A DNA stretch of 5,732 bases from an uncultured Clostridia bacterium (GTDB taxonomy: Bacteria; Bacillota; Clostridia; Christensenellales; UBA1242): the NCBI GenBank assembly GCA_947630075.1, contig CANRGF010000066.1, forward strand, positions 1 through 5,732. Reading direction: 5' to 3'. Positions 5,645-5,732 of this stretch are shown in pieces. A program made the position numbers and the translations under genes. The notes under the pieces are model-generated. The model saw nothing but the letters and a program-made list of their open reading frames with translations, was not told where the DNA came from and ran no database searches. Numbering within the stretch: the first letter of the stretch is position 1; every line of letters starts with the position of its first letter.

Positions 5645-5732
5645 TTAATTATTTTCAACATAATTTTTATAAAGTGCGTCGATAAAACAGTCGGAAATCA
5701 GTTTCATCCCGGCGGTGTTTGGATGAAGAGAA
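5645..5732 (-). CDS. C-terminal end of a probable SGNH/GDSL-type hydrolase (5' part outside window)
   Basis: Only the last 28 codons and the TAA stop (5645-5647) are visible, reading SLHPNTAGMKLISDCF and then IDALYKNYVENN. In SGNH/GDSL esterases and lipases the last conserved block is D-x-x-H-P-N-x-x-G followed by an amphipathic helix; the histidine is part of the catalytic Ser-His-Asp triad. Here the His, Pro, Asn and Gly are all present (His at 5723-5725). The expected Asp would be the next codon, which is cut by the window edge. The serine block cannot be seen, so substrate and location cannot be inferred. The gene converges on the tRNA gene, and its stop codon lies about 20 bases beyond the tRNA terminator's T run. 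Confidence 0.72.
   Translation of the reverse strand, partial: SLHPNTAGMKLISDCFIDALYKNYVENN

Overview
The window looks like a chromosomal segment of a low-GC member of the Bacillota (Firmicutes), probably an uncultured clostridial or mollicute-like lineage. The grounds are strongly A+T-rich DNA, the AddAB type of recombination nuclease in addB-addA order, a sigma-A consensus promoter, a GGAGGT ribosome binding site, a tRNA gene with encoded CCA, and a small protein resembling the Bacillus YjzC family. The species cannot be named from the sequence alone.

Layout. Positions 1-4776, read leftwards on the minus strand, hold a two-gene operon for double-strand break processing. It consists of addB (complete, 1008 codons) followed by addA, which overlaps it by 14 bases; only the first 587 codons of addA are inside the window. 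AddA carries the active UvrD-type helicase motor. AddB supplies a PD-(D/E)XK nuclease domain with four cysteines placed as in the iron-sulfur-stapled nuclease family, and its N-terminal helicase-like half has lost the Walker A loop, as in streptococcal RexB. The operon has a strong extended -10 promoter placed so that transcription should begin at or within a base or two of the addB start codon, so the message would be leaderless.

Positions 4777-5000 are a very A+T-rich divergent intergenic region with a perfect 10+1+10 palindrome that could be an operator. On the plus strand, 5001-5162 encode a 53-residue protein with a strong ribosome binding site and its own intrinsic terminator. About 200 bases without a convincing gene follow (5196-5399).

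A perfect consensus promoter (5400-5428) then drives a single tRNA-Ser(GCU) gene (5487-5577), which ends in an intrinsic terminator. At the right edge, converging on the tRNA, is the last 28 codons of a minus-strand gene whose LHPN-x-x-G tail fits an SGNH/GDSL hydrolase.

Most of the window is ordinary housekeeping. The points most worth a second look are the predicted leaderless addB start, the palindrome upstream of the small protein, and the alternative RNA pairing at the tRNA terminator. I saw no CRISPR array, transposon or obvious new multi-gene system.
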